From a virus, in the IMG/VR virus record IMGVR_UViG_3300042343_000188, positions 1-20,525 of that record: a DNA stretch of 20,525 nt, one strand, 5' to 3'. A program made the translations under genes and the position numbers. Of this stretch, positions 7,274-13,328 are shown one piece after another (positions within the stretch are counted from its first letter, which is position 1; every line of letters starts with the position of its first letter). The notes beneath the pieces are model-generated. The model did no database searches. It worked only from the letters and a program-made list of their open reading frames with translations, and had not been told where the DNA came from.

Positions 7274-7311
7274 ACCGGGTGGTTGACAAAGCCACCCGGT
7301 TATGATATACT
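7274..7311 (+). promoter_or_regulatory. Sigma70 promoter for the AAA+ gene, -35 box in a 9-bp hairpin loop
   Basis: TTGACA (7283-7288), a 17-base spacer and TATACT (7306-7311). Perfect 9-base inverted arms ACCGGGTGG (7274-7282) and CCACCCGGT (7292-7300) bracket the -35 box exactly. Read-through RNA from the VWA gene would form this hairpin 12 bases after the stop, so it may also act as a terminator or RNA-processing structure, though no U-tract follows. The predicted start is ~7318. Confidence 0.8.
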
Positions 7312-7346
7312 CCGTATATAATGATGATTCAGTGAAAGGAAACATT

Positions 7347-8534
7347 ATGGCTAAGCGTATTGATCGTACCGAGTTCCTCGATAAGGTTCGTTTCGAGTTC
7401 GGTGCTATCCGTGAAATCACCCGTCCGCAGGTCCTTGAGATTTGTGAAAAGTATAATCTTGACCGTCCTAACTGGCTGCTAAATGATACGACCCGCCGTA
7501 TTGGTCGTGGCGTTTATGCTATGTTTGAAAATGGCACTAACCCTAAGGCAACTGCCAAACCAGTTGCTAAGGCTCCGAAACTGGCTCCCGTTGAGCCGTC
7601 TGTTACTGTGGCAATGGTTGCTCCGTCCGTTCTTTCGCAAAATGCGGAACTTTCTCTTGTACCTGAAAAGGCTACTGGTTATGTACCGTTCGGTAACTTT
7701 GCTGATGTTCGTTCTATTATCAAGTCTCGCAAGTTTTATCCCGCTTACATTACTGGTCTTTCTGGCAACGGCAAGACCATGATGATTGAGCAGGTTTGTG
7801 CCCAAGAAAAGCGTGAACTTGTTCGTGTCAATATCACAATTGAAACTGATGAAGATGACTTGATCGGTGGCTTCCGCCTTGTTAATGGTGAAACTGTGTG
7901 GCAGGATGGTCCTGTTATCACTGCCATGAACCGTGGTGCCGTTCTTCTTCTTGATGAAGTGGATCTTGGTTCTAATAAGATGATGTGTCTCCAGCCTGTC
8001 CTTGAAGGCAAGGCTGTCTATCTTAAAAAGACTAATCGTGTGGTTCATCCTGCCGCTGGCTTCAATGTCATTGCTACTGCTAACACTAAAGGCAAAGGCT
8101 CTGATGATGGTCGTTTCATCGGTACCAATGTTATGAATGAAGCGTTTCTTGAGCGTTTCTCCATTACAATGGAACAGGAATATCCTTCTGCTAAGATCGA
8201 AAGCAAGATCCTTAACAATGTCCTTGGTTCTTCTGGTATTGAAGCCACTGACTTTGTTGATAAGTTGGTGACTTGGGCTGATGTTATTCGCAAGTCCTTC
8301 TATGAAGGTGCTTTGTCTGAAATCATCTCAACTCGCCGTCTTGTCCACATTTGTGAGGCATATGGCATCTTTGGCCAGAATAAGGTCAAGGCTATCGAAC
8401 TTTGTCTAAACCGTTTTGATGTGGATACAAAAAATGCCTTCATGGAACTCTACAAGAAAGTGGACGAGACGGTTGATCCGGCTCCTGTGGCTGAACAGGC
8501 GAGTGCCGAAGATACTGTTGAGGTAGCTTTCTAA
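7347..8534 (+). CDS. CobS/MoxR-like AAA+ ATPase
   Basis: A 395-residue AAA+ protein. It has Walker A GLSGNGKT (137-144), Walker B AVLLLDEVD (~198-206), a sensor-1-like ATANT, an arginine-finger-like LERF, and a sensor-2-like STRRLV. This is the pattern of the CobS/MoxR branch, whose members work with VWA proteins to insert metals or remodel targets. Residues 1-60 form a separate small helical domain (FLDKVRFEFGAIREITRPQV...GRGVYAM) that looks like a winged helix, followed by an Ala/Pro/Val-rich linker. ATG 7347 has AAGGA (7336-7340) six bases upstream and lies after the promoter; the earlier in-frame ATG at 7302 falls within the promoter. Cyanophage T4-like genomes carry cobS homologues, but pairing with a CobT-like VWA partner makes a complete two-component module. 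Cobalt chelation itself is unlikely without CobN. Confidence 0.85.
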   Translation: MAKRIDRTEFLDKVRFEFGAIREITRPQVLEICEKYNLDRPNWLLNDTTRRIGRGVYAMFENGTNPKATAKPVAKAPKLAPVEPSVTVAMVAPSVLSQNAELSLVPEKATGYVPFGNFADVRSIIKSRKFYPAYITGLSGNGKTMMIEQVCAQEKRELVRVNITIETDEDDLIGGFRLVNGETVWQDGPVITAMNRGAVLLLDEVDLGSNKMMCLQPVLEGKAVYLKKTNRVVHPAAGFNVIATANTKGKGSDDGRFIGTNVMNEAFLERFSITMEQEYPSAKIESKILNNVLGSSGIEATDFVDKLVTWADVIRKSFYEGALSEIISTRRLVHICEAYGIFGQNKVKAIELCLNRFDVDTKNAFMELYKKVDETVDPAPVAEQASAEDTVEVAF

Positions 8535-8547
8535 GTAACACAAGAAT

Positions 8548-8614
8548 ACCCGTGTATAATAAAATGGTGTTGGTGGTTATACACGGGTCCTTTCCTTTCA
8601 CGACCACCAACACC
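8548..8614 (+). promoter_or_regulatory. Interlocking inverted repeats (A-B-A'-B') in the leader of the small HTH gene
   Basis: Two long perfect inverted repeats interleave. Arm A, 8548-8559, pairs with A', 8577-8588 (12 bases). Arm B, GGTGTTGGTGGT at 8566-8577, pairs with B', ACCACCAACACC at 8603-8614 (12 bases). The order A-B-A'-B' allows either an H-type pseudoknot (6-base and 14-base connecting loops) or two mutually exclusive hairpins. A TATAAT sits in arm A at 8555-8560, without a good -35, so a promoter starting near 8567 would make RNA containing only B, A' and B'. A switch between read-through and local transcripts, or an operator, are the leading explanations. Confidence 0.7.
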
Positions 8615-8641
8615 GATAACTTTGAATGGAGAAAATATATT

Positions 8642-8863
8642 ATGGCTACACCACGTAAGACTCAGATTGAGAAGATTGAAAACGTTCTTCGCCGCTATAA
8701 CAAGGGTGCTGGCATTACTGCTGATGCAGTTGCTCGTATGGCTCGTGTTCCTCGTGAGAACGTTTCAAAGCGTGTTTATGATCTTCGTGAAATGTATAAC
8801 ATTTACACCAACTACCGTGACGTTGATGGCAAGCGCACCGCTTTCTATCGCTTTGCTGGTTAA
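8642..8863 (+). CDS. Small winged-helix-like DNA-binding protein
   Basis: A 73-residue basic protein whose layout fits a winged helix-turn-helix: helix 1 (TQIEKIENVLRRYNKG), a short turn, the helix-turn-helix (ITADAVARMARVPRENVSKRVYDLRE), then a beta wing (NIYTNYRDVDGKRTAFYRF). The VSKRVYDLRE segment would be the recognition helix. GGAG (8627-8630) lies 11 bases before the ATG. Its Arg codons (CGT) match the two upstream genes. The long structured leader and its position directly after the AAA+/VWA pair suggest it regulates that module or itself. A hairpin terminator follows. Confidence 0.7.
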   Translation: MATPRKTQIEKIENVLRRYNKGAGITADAVARMARVPRENVSKRVYDLREMYNIYTNYRDVDGKRTAFYRFAG

Positions 8864-8883
8864 TACTTAAAACTTTACTATAT

Positions 8884-8917
8884 AAAAGCGTAGGGGCAGT
8901 TTTGCTCCTGCGCTTTT
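8884..8917 (+). terminator. Hairpin terminator after the AAA+/VWA/HTH module
   Basis: Arms AAAAGCGTAGGGGC (8884-8897) and GCTCCTGCGCTTTT (8904-8917) pair over 14 positions with two G-U wobbles around a six-base loop. The right arm ends in TTTT. The A-rich left side and T-rich right side make it usable in both directions. Confidence 0.7.
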
Positions 8918-8934
8918 CGTGTATGGAGAATAAT

Positions 8935-9765
8935 ATGGAAATCAAAATCTCTACTGATGATTTGAGAAAGAAAAAGTTATTTGTTGCCACACCTTGCTAC
9001 GGTGGCCAGTGTCTTGGTCTTTATGCCAAAGCATGTCTTGATCTTCAAGCAATCTGCATCCAGTATGGCATTGAATGTCGTTTCTCATTCATCTTTAATG
9101 AGTCTCTAATCACTCGTGCAAGAAACTATTTGGTTGATGAGTTTCTACGTTCTGGTTGCACCCATCTACTATTCATCGATGCTGATATCAATTTCAATCC
9201 ACAGGATGTTCTAGCACTCCTAGCATTAGACAAAGATATCATCGGCGGTCCTTATCCAAAGAAGTCAATCAACTGGTCAAACATTGTCAATGCTATTCAG
9301 AAGAATAGTGTAGTTGATAATGACAAGATCAAGTTGCGTGATGGCTTTACGCCAAATGAACTAGACCAGGTTACAGGTGACTTTGTGTTCAATCCTGTTC
9401 CAGGTACCACATCTTTCCGTGTAACTGAACCAGTCGAAGTTATGGAGATTGGTACAGGTTATATGATGGTCAAGCGTGAAGTGTTTGACAAGTTTAAAGA
9501 AGCATACCCAGAATTGAACTATAAGCCAGATCATGTTGGTCAGGCTAACTTTGATGGTTCACGTTACATTCATGCTTTCTTTGATACAGTTATTGATCCT
9601 GAGTCACATCGTTATCTTTCAGAGGACTATATGTTCTGTCAGTGGTCAAGAAAGATTGGTATCAAGATTTGGCTCTGCCCATGGATGAAAACAACCCACG
9701 TTGGAACATATGGCTTCCAAGGTGATCTTCCTGCCGTTGCTGCATTGAGTGGTAATCTACGATGA
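8935..9765 (+). CDS. Glycosyltransferase, GT-A type (family 2-like)
   Basis: A 276-residue protein opening with KKLFVATPCYGGQCLGLYAKAC, then a Rossmann-type nucleotide-sugar domain with the metal-binding DxD motif LFIDADINF (D82-A-D84) after HLL. IIGGPYPKK and EDYMFCQW resemble the acceptor-side conserved positions of phage GT-A proteins. It likely transfers a sugar from a nucleotide donor; donor and acceptor are unknown. ATG 8935 is chosen because GGAG (8925-8928) is six bases away; the in-frame ATG at 8923 has no comparable site. The start lies just after a terminator, and the stop overlaps the dNMP kinase start as ATGA. Confidence 0.8.
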   Translation: MEIKISTDDLRKKKLFVATPCYGGQCLGLYAKACLDLQAICIQYGIECRFSFIFNESLITRARNYLVDEFLRSGCTHLLFIDADINFNPQDVLALLALDKDIIGGPYPKKSINWSNIVNAIQKNSVVDNDKIKLRDGFTPNELDQVTGDFVFNPVPGTTSFRVTEPVEVMEIGTGYMMVKREVFDKFKEAYPELNYKPDHVGQANFDGSRYIHAFFDTVIDPESHRYLSEDYMFCQWSRKIGIKIWLCPWMKTTHVGTYGFQGDLPAVAALSGNLR

Positions 9766-10358
9766 TAATAGGACTTGTCGGATACATCGGTTCCGGCAAG
9801 GGCACAGTCGGTGACATATTGGTGAGAGATCACCAATACACCAAGTTTGCTTTTGCTGATGCTTTAAAGGATGCTGTGTCACAAATCTTTGTGTGGCCAC
9901 GAGGGTTACTAGAAGGCGACTCGAATGCCTCCCGTACCTTTCGTGAGCGTGTCGATCCCTGGTGGTCACACAAGTTTGGTTATGAGGTTACTCCTAGGCT
10001 AATCTTACAAAAGTTTGGCACAGAAGCCTGTAGACACGGAATTGCAGATAACATCTGGATTGCCGCTCTAGAAAAGCGCATACAAGGATATGAGAATGTG
10101 GTTATATCCGATGTGCGCTTTCCAAACGAAATCGATTTTGTTCGGAGTGCCGGCGGTGTTATCATTCGTGTCCGTCGTGGTGAAGATCCTACACCAGAAG
10201 AACTTTCTAAGATGCACATATCAGAAACGGCATGGAATGACCAGCCTGTGGATTATACAATGATCAATGATAGCACATTAGAAAACTTGAAGGACAATGT
10301 AAAATTCACCTTGACACAACTCGAAAAACCTCGTACCATCTTTCATCATCAAGTTTAA
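9762..10358 (+). CDS. 1: Deoxynucleoside monophosphate kinase (T4 gp1-like)
   Basis: A 198-residue P-loop kinase that would phosphorylate dNMPs to dNDPs to feed phage DNA synthesis. The Walker A motif is GYIGSGKGT (residues 7-15). FAFADALKD follows in the usual nucleoside-binding position, and VVISDVRFPNEIDF (~110-123) is a signature of phage dNMP kinases. T4 gp1 is somewhat longer (241 residues). The ATG overlaps the glycosyltransferase stop. It lies just before the clamp gene, a functional neighbour. Whether it accepts a modified nucleotide such as hydroxymethyl-dCMP cannot be told. Confidence 0.85.
   Translation: MIIGLVGYIGSGKGTVGDILVRDHQYTKFAFADALKDAVSQIFVWPRGLLEGDSNASRTFRERVDPWWSHKFGYEVTPRLILQKFGTEACRHGIADNIWIAALEKRIQGYENVVISDVRFPNEIDFVRSAGGVIIRVRRGEDPTPEELSKMHISETAWNDQPVDYTMINDSTLENLKDNVKFTLTQLEKPRTIFHHQV
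10311..10339 (+). promoter_or_regulatory. Weak candidate promoter for the clamp gene
   Basis: TTGACA at 10311-10316, a 17-base spacer and TACCAT at 10334-10339 (four of six -10 bases) lie at the end of the kinase gene, 35 bases before the clamp ATG. The -10 match is poor, so this is tentative. Confidence 0.3.
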
Positions 10359-10374
10359 TAACAAGGAGTATATT

Positions 10375-11028
10375 ATGATTCTAAGTGACAATACGCTATC
10401 CGTTCTCAAGAACTTTGCCTCGATCAATTCAGGTGTTGTTCTAAATCCAGGTAAAGTTCAAAAGACTATCTCTCCTGAAAAGTCCATTCTTGTTGAGGCA
10501 ACTCTTGAGGATGAGATTCCTTCACAGTTTGGTATCTATGACCTCAATCAGTTTCTTTCTAACATTACACTAGTTAAGAATACAGAGATTACCTTTGAGA
10601 AGGATTCTGTTAGCATCTTTGACGGTGAAATGAAGTTCAACTATCTTGGTTGTTCACCAAACCTCGTTATCACACCGCCAGAAAAAGAACTTGCTCTAAA
10701 GAATGTTGATGTTAAGTTTACCTTACTCAATGCATCTTATCAGAACTGGATCAAGAGAGCAATGGTCAATTCTATTCCAAACCTATCTGTCATTGGTAAG
10801 GATGGAGAACTTCTTATCAAGATCCACGAGAAGGCAAACGATACTTCAAATCATGGTTCTGTTAAGATTGGTGACTATGCTGGCAAGGACTTTGTTGCTA
10901 CATTCAAGACTGAAAACCTCAAGTTCCTTCCTGATGATTACAACGTTGAAATTCAGGCAGGTGCTTTTGCCAAGTTTGTCAATGTCAATAACAATCTAAA
11001 GTATTTCATTGCTTTGGAGACCAAGTAA
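10375..11028 (+). CDS. 45: DNA polymerase sliding clamp
   Basis: A 217-residue homologue of T4 gp45, the trimeric processivity clamp that tethers polymerase and, in T4, also activates late transcription. The N-terminus closely follows T4: MILSDNTLSVLKNFASINSG aligns with the T4 start, and an EATLEDEIP...FGIYDLNQFLSNITLV segment matches its first domain. The C-terminus ends in KYFIALETK, as T4 ends in YVVALEAD. Length is close to T4's 228. AAGGAG (10362-10367) precedes the ATG by seven bases. The clamp loader genes follow after two small insertions. Confidence 0.92.
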   Translation: MILSDNTLSVLKNFASINSGVVLNPGKVQKTISPEKSILVEATLEDEIPSQFGIYDLNQFLSNITLVKNTEITFEKDSVSIFDGEMKFNYLGCSPNLVITPPEKELALKNVDVKFTLLNASYQNWIKRAMVNSIPNLSVIGKDGELLIKIHEKANDTSNHGSVKIGDYAGKDFVATFKTENLKFLPDDYNVEIQAGAFAKFVNVNNNLKYFIALETK

Positions 11029-11189
11029 TGGAAAAAATTATTTTTGTAGTGTTTGTATTGTGGATTGCTACAATAGCAGCAGACATATATCTTACAATAA
11101 GTAACGAAAATAAATGTAAAGATGCCGGCGGCGTTTATGTAACAACCGCAGTCTGTATTAATCCATCAGCAGTTATCGAGGTGAACTAA
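11028..11189 (+). CDS. 53-residue membrane-anchored peptide
   Basis: The N-terminus (MEKIIFVVFVLWIATIAADIYL) is a single membrane segment or uncleaved signal anchor. The remaining ~30 residues contain two Cys (30 and 43) that could form a disulfide if the tail is periplasmic, and end PSAVIEVN. It overlaps the clamp stop as TAATG, and GGAGA (11016-11020) is seven bases upstream. Its TAA overlaps the next ATG. The tight junctions on both sides support a real gene. No family is recognised. Confidence 0.7.
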   Translation: MEKIIFVVFVLWIATIAADIYLTISNENKCKDAGGVYVTTAVCINPSAVIEVN

Positions 11190-11485
11190 TGAGTATGATT
11201 GGACATAACCAGCAGCAGCGTTCGGTTCAGGGTCTTACCGAAGAAGATCGCAAGACACTACGAAAGGCAGTTATGGAGATGAATGACTCCATGACCCGTG
11301 TTGGTGCCGAGCGTGAACTACAGAAAGAAACTACCAATGAGGTATGCGACAAGCTAGGCATCGATAAGAAGCTATTCCGTCGCATGTCTCGTGCCTACTT
11401 TAAGGCTAACTTCAAGGACGAGGTTCAGGAGAACACCGACTTTGAGGAGTTCTATTCAACCGTAATGGAAAAGACCGCTCTATGA
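11189..11485 (+). CDS. Small basic helical protein, possibly DsbA-like transcription factor
   Basis: A 98-residue, largely helical, charged protein. The pattern EMNDSMTRVGAERELQKE followed by EVCDKLGIDKKLFRRMSRAYFKANF reminds me of small T4-like transcription or DNA-binding proteins such as DsbA (a dsDNA-binding late-transcription protein), whose members have a similar KLGI-K-K-x-x-R-R-M core. This is a tentative match. GAGGT (11178-11182) is six bases before the ATG. The location between clamp and clamp loader fits a clamp-linked transcription role, since T4 late transcription uses gp45. Confidence 0.65.
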   Translation: MSMIGHNQQQRSVQGLTEEDRKTLRKAVMEMNDSMTRVGAERELQKETTNEVCDKLGIDKKLFRRMSRAYFKANFKDEVQENTDFEEFYSTVMEKTAL

Positions 11486-11598
11486 GTGATTTAGGTGATA
11501 TGATCGCCTATGAAATTGGTAGACGTATTATAGCGGCGATTGTTATTGGCGCTATAGTTTTTGGTGGAATAGGATTCGTGATAGGGAAGTTTTTATGA
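11482..11598 (+). CDS. 38-residue membrane peptide with glycine-zipper motif
   Basis: A 38-residue frame: a polar start (MSDLGDMIAYEIGRR) and one membrane segment of about 20 residues with small residues in regular spacing (IGAIVFGGIGFVIG), as in glycine-zipper helices that pack as oligomers. The start overlaps the previous stop as ATGA, and its TGA overlaps the gp44 ATG. The absence of a strong Shine-Dalgarno sequence lowers confidence. Function unknown. Confidence 0.6.
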   Translation: MSDLGDMIAYEIGRRIIAAIVIGAIVFGGIGFVIGKFL

Positions 11599-12530
11599 GT
11601 GAATTTTTATATGTTGAGAAATACCGTCCTCACAAGATTGAGGACTGTATTTTGCCTGATCGACTCAAGAAAGTCTTTCAGGAGTATGTGACAGAGGGTA
11701 ATATCCCTAATCTAATGTTGACTGGTACGGCAGGCTGTGGTAAAACCACAGTCGCCAAAGCCATGTGTGAGGAGATTGGTTGTAACTTTCTATTCATCAA
11801 TAGTTCTGATGAAAGAGGTATCGATGTCCTTCGCACAAAGATCAAAGGCTATGCTTCTACAGTTTCATTGACTGGTGGTCGTAAGGTTATCATCCTTGAT
11901 GAGGCTGACTATCTTACACCAGAAGCACAGGCGGGGTTGCGTGGTGCAATCGAGGAGTTTTCTGAAAACTGTTCTTTCATTTTCACCTGCAACTTTAAGG
12001 CTCGTCTGATTGACGCCCTTCACTCTCGCTGTTCCGTTGTTGACTTCGCACTAAAAGGTGATGAGAAGGCCAAGATGGCAGCGCAGATGTTTAAACGCCT
12101 GTCAAACATTTTAACAGAAGAAGGCATTACATATGACAAAGATGTATTGGGTAAGATCGTTCAACGCTATTTCCCAGACTATCGTAGGACTCTTAACGAG
12201 TTACAAAGGTATTCTACTTCTGGAAACATTGATGCTGGTGTTCTTAGTCAAGTTGAATCAGTAAGAAAACTTGATGATCTAATCAAGGCTCTTAAAGATA
12301 AAGACTTTTCAACCATGCGTAAGTGGGTTGTTAATAACTCTGACATTGACCAGAGCCGTATCTTTAGATCAATCTATGATAACCTTTGTAACTATCTAAA
12401 GCCCGAGAGTGTGCCAATGGCTGTGGTTACTCTTGCTAAGTATCAGTATCAGTCCGCTTTCGTCGCTGATCAAGAGTTGAACTTGGTCGCATGTCTAACT
12501 GAATTGATGGTAGAATGTGAGGTGAAGTAA
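11595..12530 (+). CDS. 44: Clamp loader large subunit
   Basis: A 311-residue AAA+ ATPase, homologue of T4 gp44, which with gp62 opens and loads the gp45 clamp at primer-template junctions. It has the N-terminal VEKYRP signature of clamp loaders, Walker A GTAGCGKTT (44-52), Walker B VIILDEAD (98-105) and the SRC arginine-finger motif (144-146). The C-terminal collar domain follows. Length is close to T4's 319. The TAA overlaps the gp62 ATG, so the two subunits are translationally coupled as in T4. Confidence 0.95.
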   Translation: MSEFLYVEKYRPHKIEDCILPDRLKKVFQEYVTEGNIPNLMLTGTAGCGKTTVAKAMCEEIGCNFLFINSSDERGIDVLRTKIKGYASTVSLTGGRKVIILDEADYLTPEAQAGLRGAIEEFSENCSFIFTCNFKARLIDALHSRCSVVDFALKGDEKAKMAAQMFKRLSNILTEEGITYDKDVLGKIVQRYFPDYRRTLNELQRYSTSGNIDAGVLSQVESVRKLDDLIKALKDKDFSTMRKWVVNNSDIDQSRIFRSIYDNLCNYLKPESVPMAVVTLAKYQYQSAFVADQELNLVACLTELMVECEVK

Positions 12531-12934
12531 TGGATGTGTTTCGTGATTTGATTCCATCCATTCTTCAAACAAAGAAGAACGTCCTTGAAAACGACAAGGA
12601 CTATCCAGCTTTCGTAGTGAACCGGGCTCTCTCGTTTCACTACGATTGCGTTCTTCAAGCAAATGAAATGAACCAGAATCCTGGTTTACCTGCATCCATG
12701 CAATACCAGTATTTGCTAAATACAGTGAGAGGCTATAAAAGGCCTTTTCGCAAGTGGGAGAAGCGTGAGACCATTGATGACTTAGAAGCCGTCAAAGAAT
12801 ACTATAACTATTCTAACGAAAAGGCCCGAGAAGCATTGGTTCTACTGGACGCTAACCAACTCGAAACAATAAGAAAAGCAATCGACAAAGGTGGCACAAA
12901 TGACAGTAAACCTAGACGAGTTCGTGGAAGTTAA
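12530..12934 (+). CDS. 62: Clamp loader small subunit
   Basis: A 134-residue homologue of T4 gp62, which completes the pentameric clamp loader (4:1 with gp44) but has no ATPase site. The recognisable block is FVVNRALSFHYDCVLQANEMNQ, followed by QYQYLLNTVRGYKRPFRKWEK. The C-terminus ends in a basic tail. It is shorter than T4 gp62 (187). GAGGTGA lies seven bases before the ATG. It overlaps regA by 35 bases. A 10-bp inverted repeat lies within the conserved block (12612-12645). Confidence 0.88.
   Translation: MDVFRDLIPSILQTKKNVLENDKDYPAFVVNRALSFHYDCVLQANEMNQNPGLPASMQYQYLLNTVRGYKRPFRKWEKRETIDDLEAVKEYYNYSNEKAREALVLLDANQLETIRKAIDKGGTNDSKPRRVRGS
12612..12645 (+). repeat. 10-bp perfect inverted repeat inside gene 62
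   Basis: TCGTAGTGAA (12612-12621) and TTCACTACGA (12636-12645) form a perfect 10-bp stem around a 14-base loop, about 80 bases into the gp62 coding region. No G-U pairs are needed. It may be an RNA structure in the coupled 44-62-regA mRNA, or chance. Confidence 0.5.
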
Positions 12935-13313
12935 ACTTCCGGACCCTCAGGCCTTCCTTAAGGTGAAAGAGACGTTAACCCGTATTGGTGTAGCGTCTAA
13001 GAAAGATAAGACACTCTATCAGTCATGTCATATTCTACATAAGCAAGGCCACTACTATCTCGTTCATTTCAAGGAGATGTTTATGTTGGATGGAAAACCA
13101 ACAGACTTCTCAGAAGAAGATCGTGGTAGAAGAAACACTATCGCTAATCTATTGGCAGAATGGGGACTAGTAACTCTAGTCACACCAAGCAAATCACAAG
13201 AACCATTAACACCTCTTAACCGTATCAAGATCATATCTTATGGTGAGAAGGGTGAATGGAATCTAGTTGCTAAGTATTCATTGGGAAAGAAACGTTTTTC
13301 AGATACAGAATAA
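12900..13313 (+). CDS. regA: Translational repressor RegA
   Basis: A 137-residue RNA-binding protein. The block FLKVKETLTRIGVASKKDKTLYQSCHIL followed by HYYLVHFKEMFMLDGK is nearly collinear with T4 RegA, and the order (directly after gene 62) is the same. RegA binds AU-rich translation-initiation regions of early phage mRNAs, including its own, and blocks ribosome binding. Compared with T4 (122 residues), it has a short N-terminal extension and a slightly longer tail. ATG 12900 is preferred because AAAGG/GG lies upstream at good spacing; a GTG at 12891 in frame adds three residues. It overlaps the end of gene 62. In T4 the DNA polymerase gene follows, but here a dUTPase does. Confidence 0.93.
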   Translation: MTVNLDEFVEVKLPDPQAFLKVKETLTRIGVASKKDKTLYQSCHILHKQGHYYLVHFKEMFMLDGKPTDFSEEDRGRRNTIANLLAEWGLVTLVTPSKSQEPLTPLNRIKIISYGEKGEWNLVAKYSLGKKRFSDTE

Positions 13314-13328
13314 GAAAGTGAGTTCGTT

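Noticed and set aside
6596-7420. Long reverse-strand open frame (274 codons) opposite the VWA gene
   Set aside because: It lies wholly against a clear, motif-complete gene and across its promoter, has no ribosome-binding site, and its translation shows no known motif. Strong codon bias of the forward gene explains the open antisense frame, as it does for those at 5150-5689 and 7479-8048.
8881-8888. TATAAAAG resembling a T4 late promoter
   Set aside because: It differs from TATAAATA and overlaps the left arm of the terminator hairpin; the A-run is better explained as the reverse-strand U-tract of the terminator.
13142-13190. GACTAG/CTAGTC inverted repeat in regA
   Set aside because: Only six bases, palindromic in nature, inside a conserved coding segment; likely chance.
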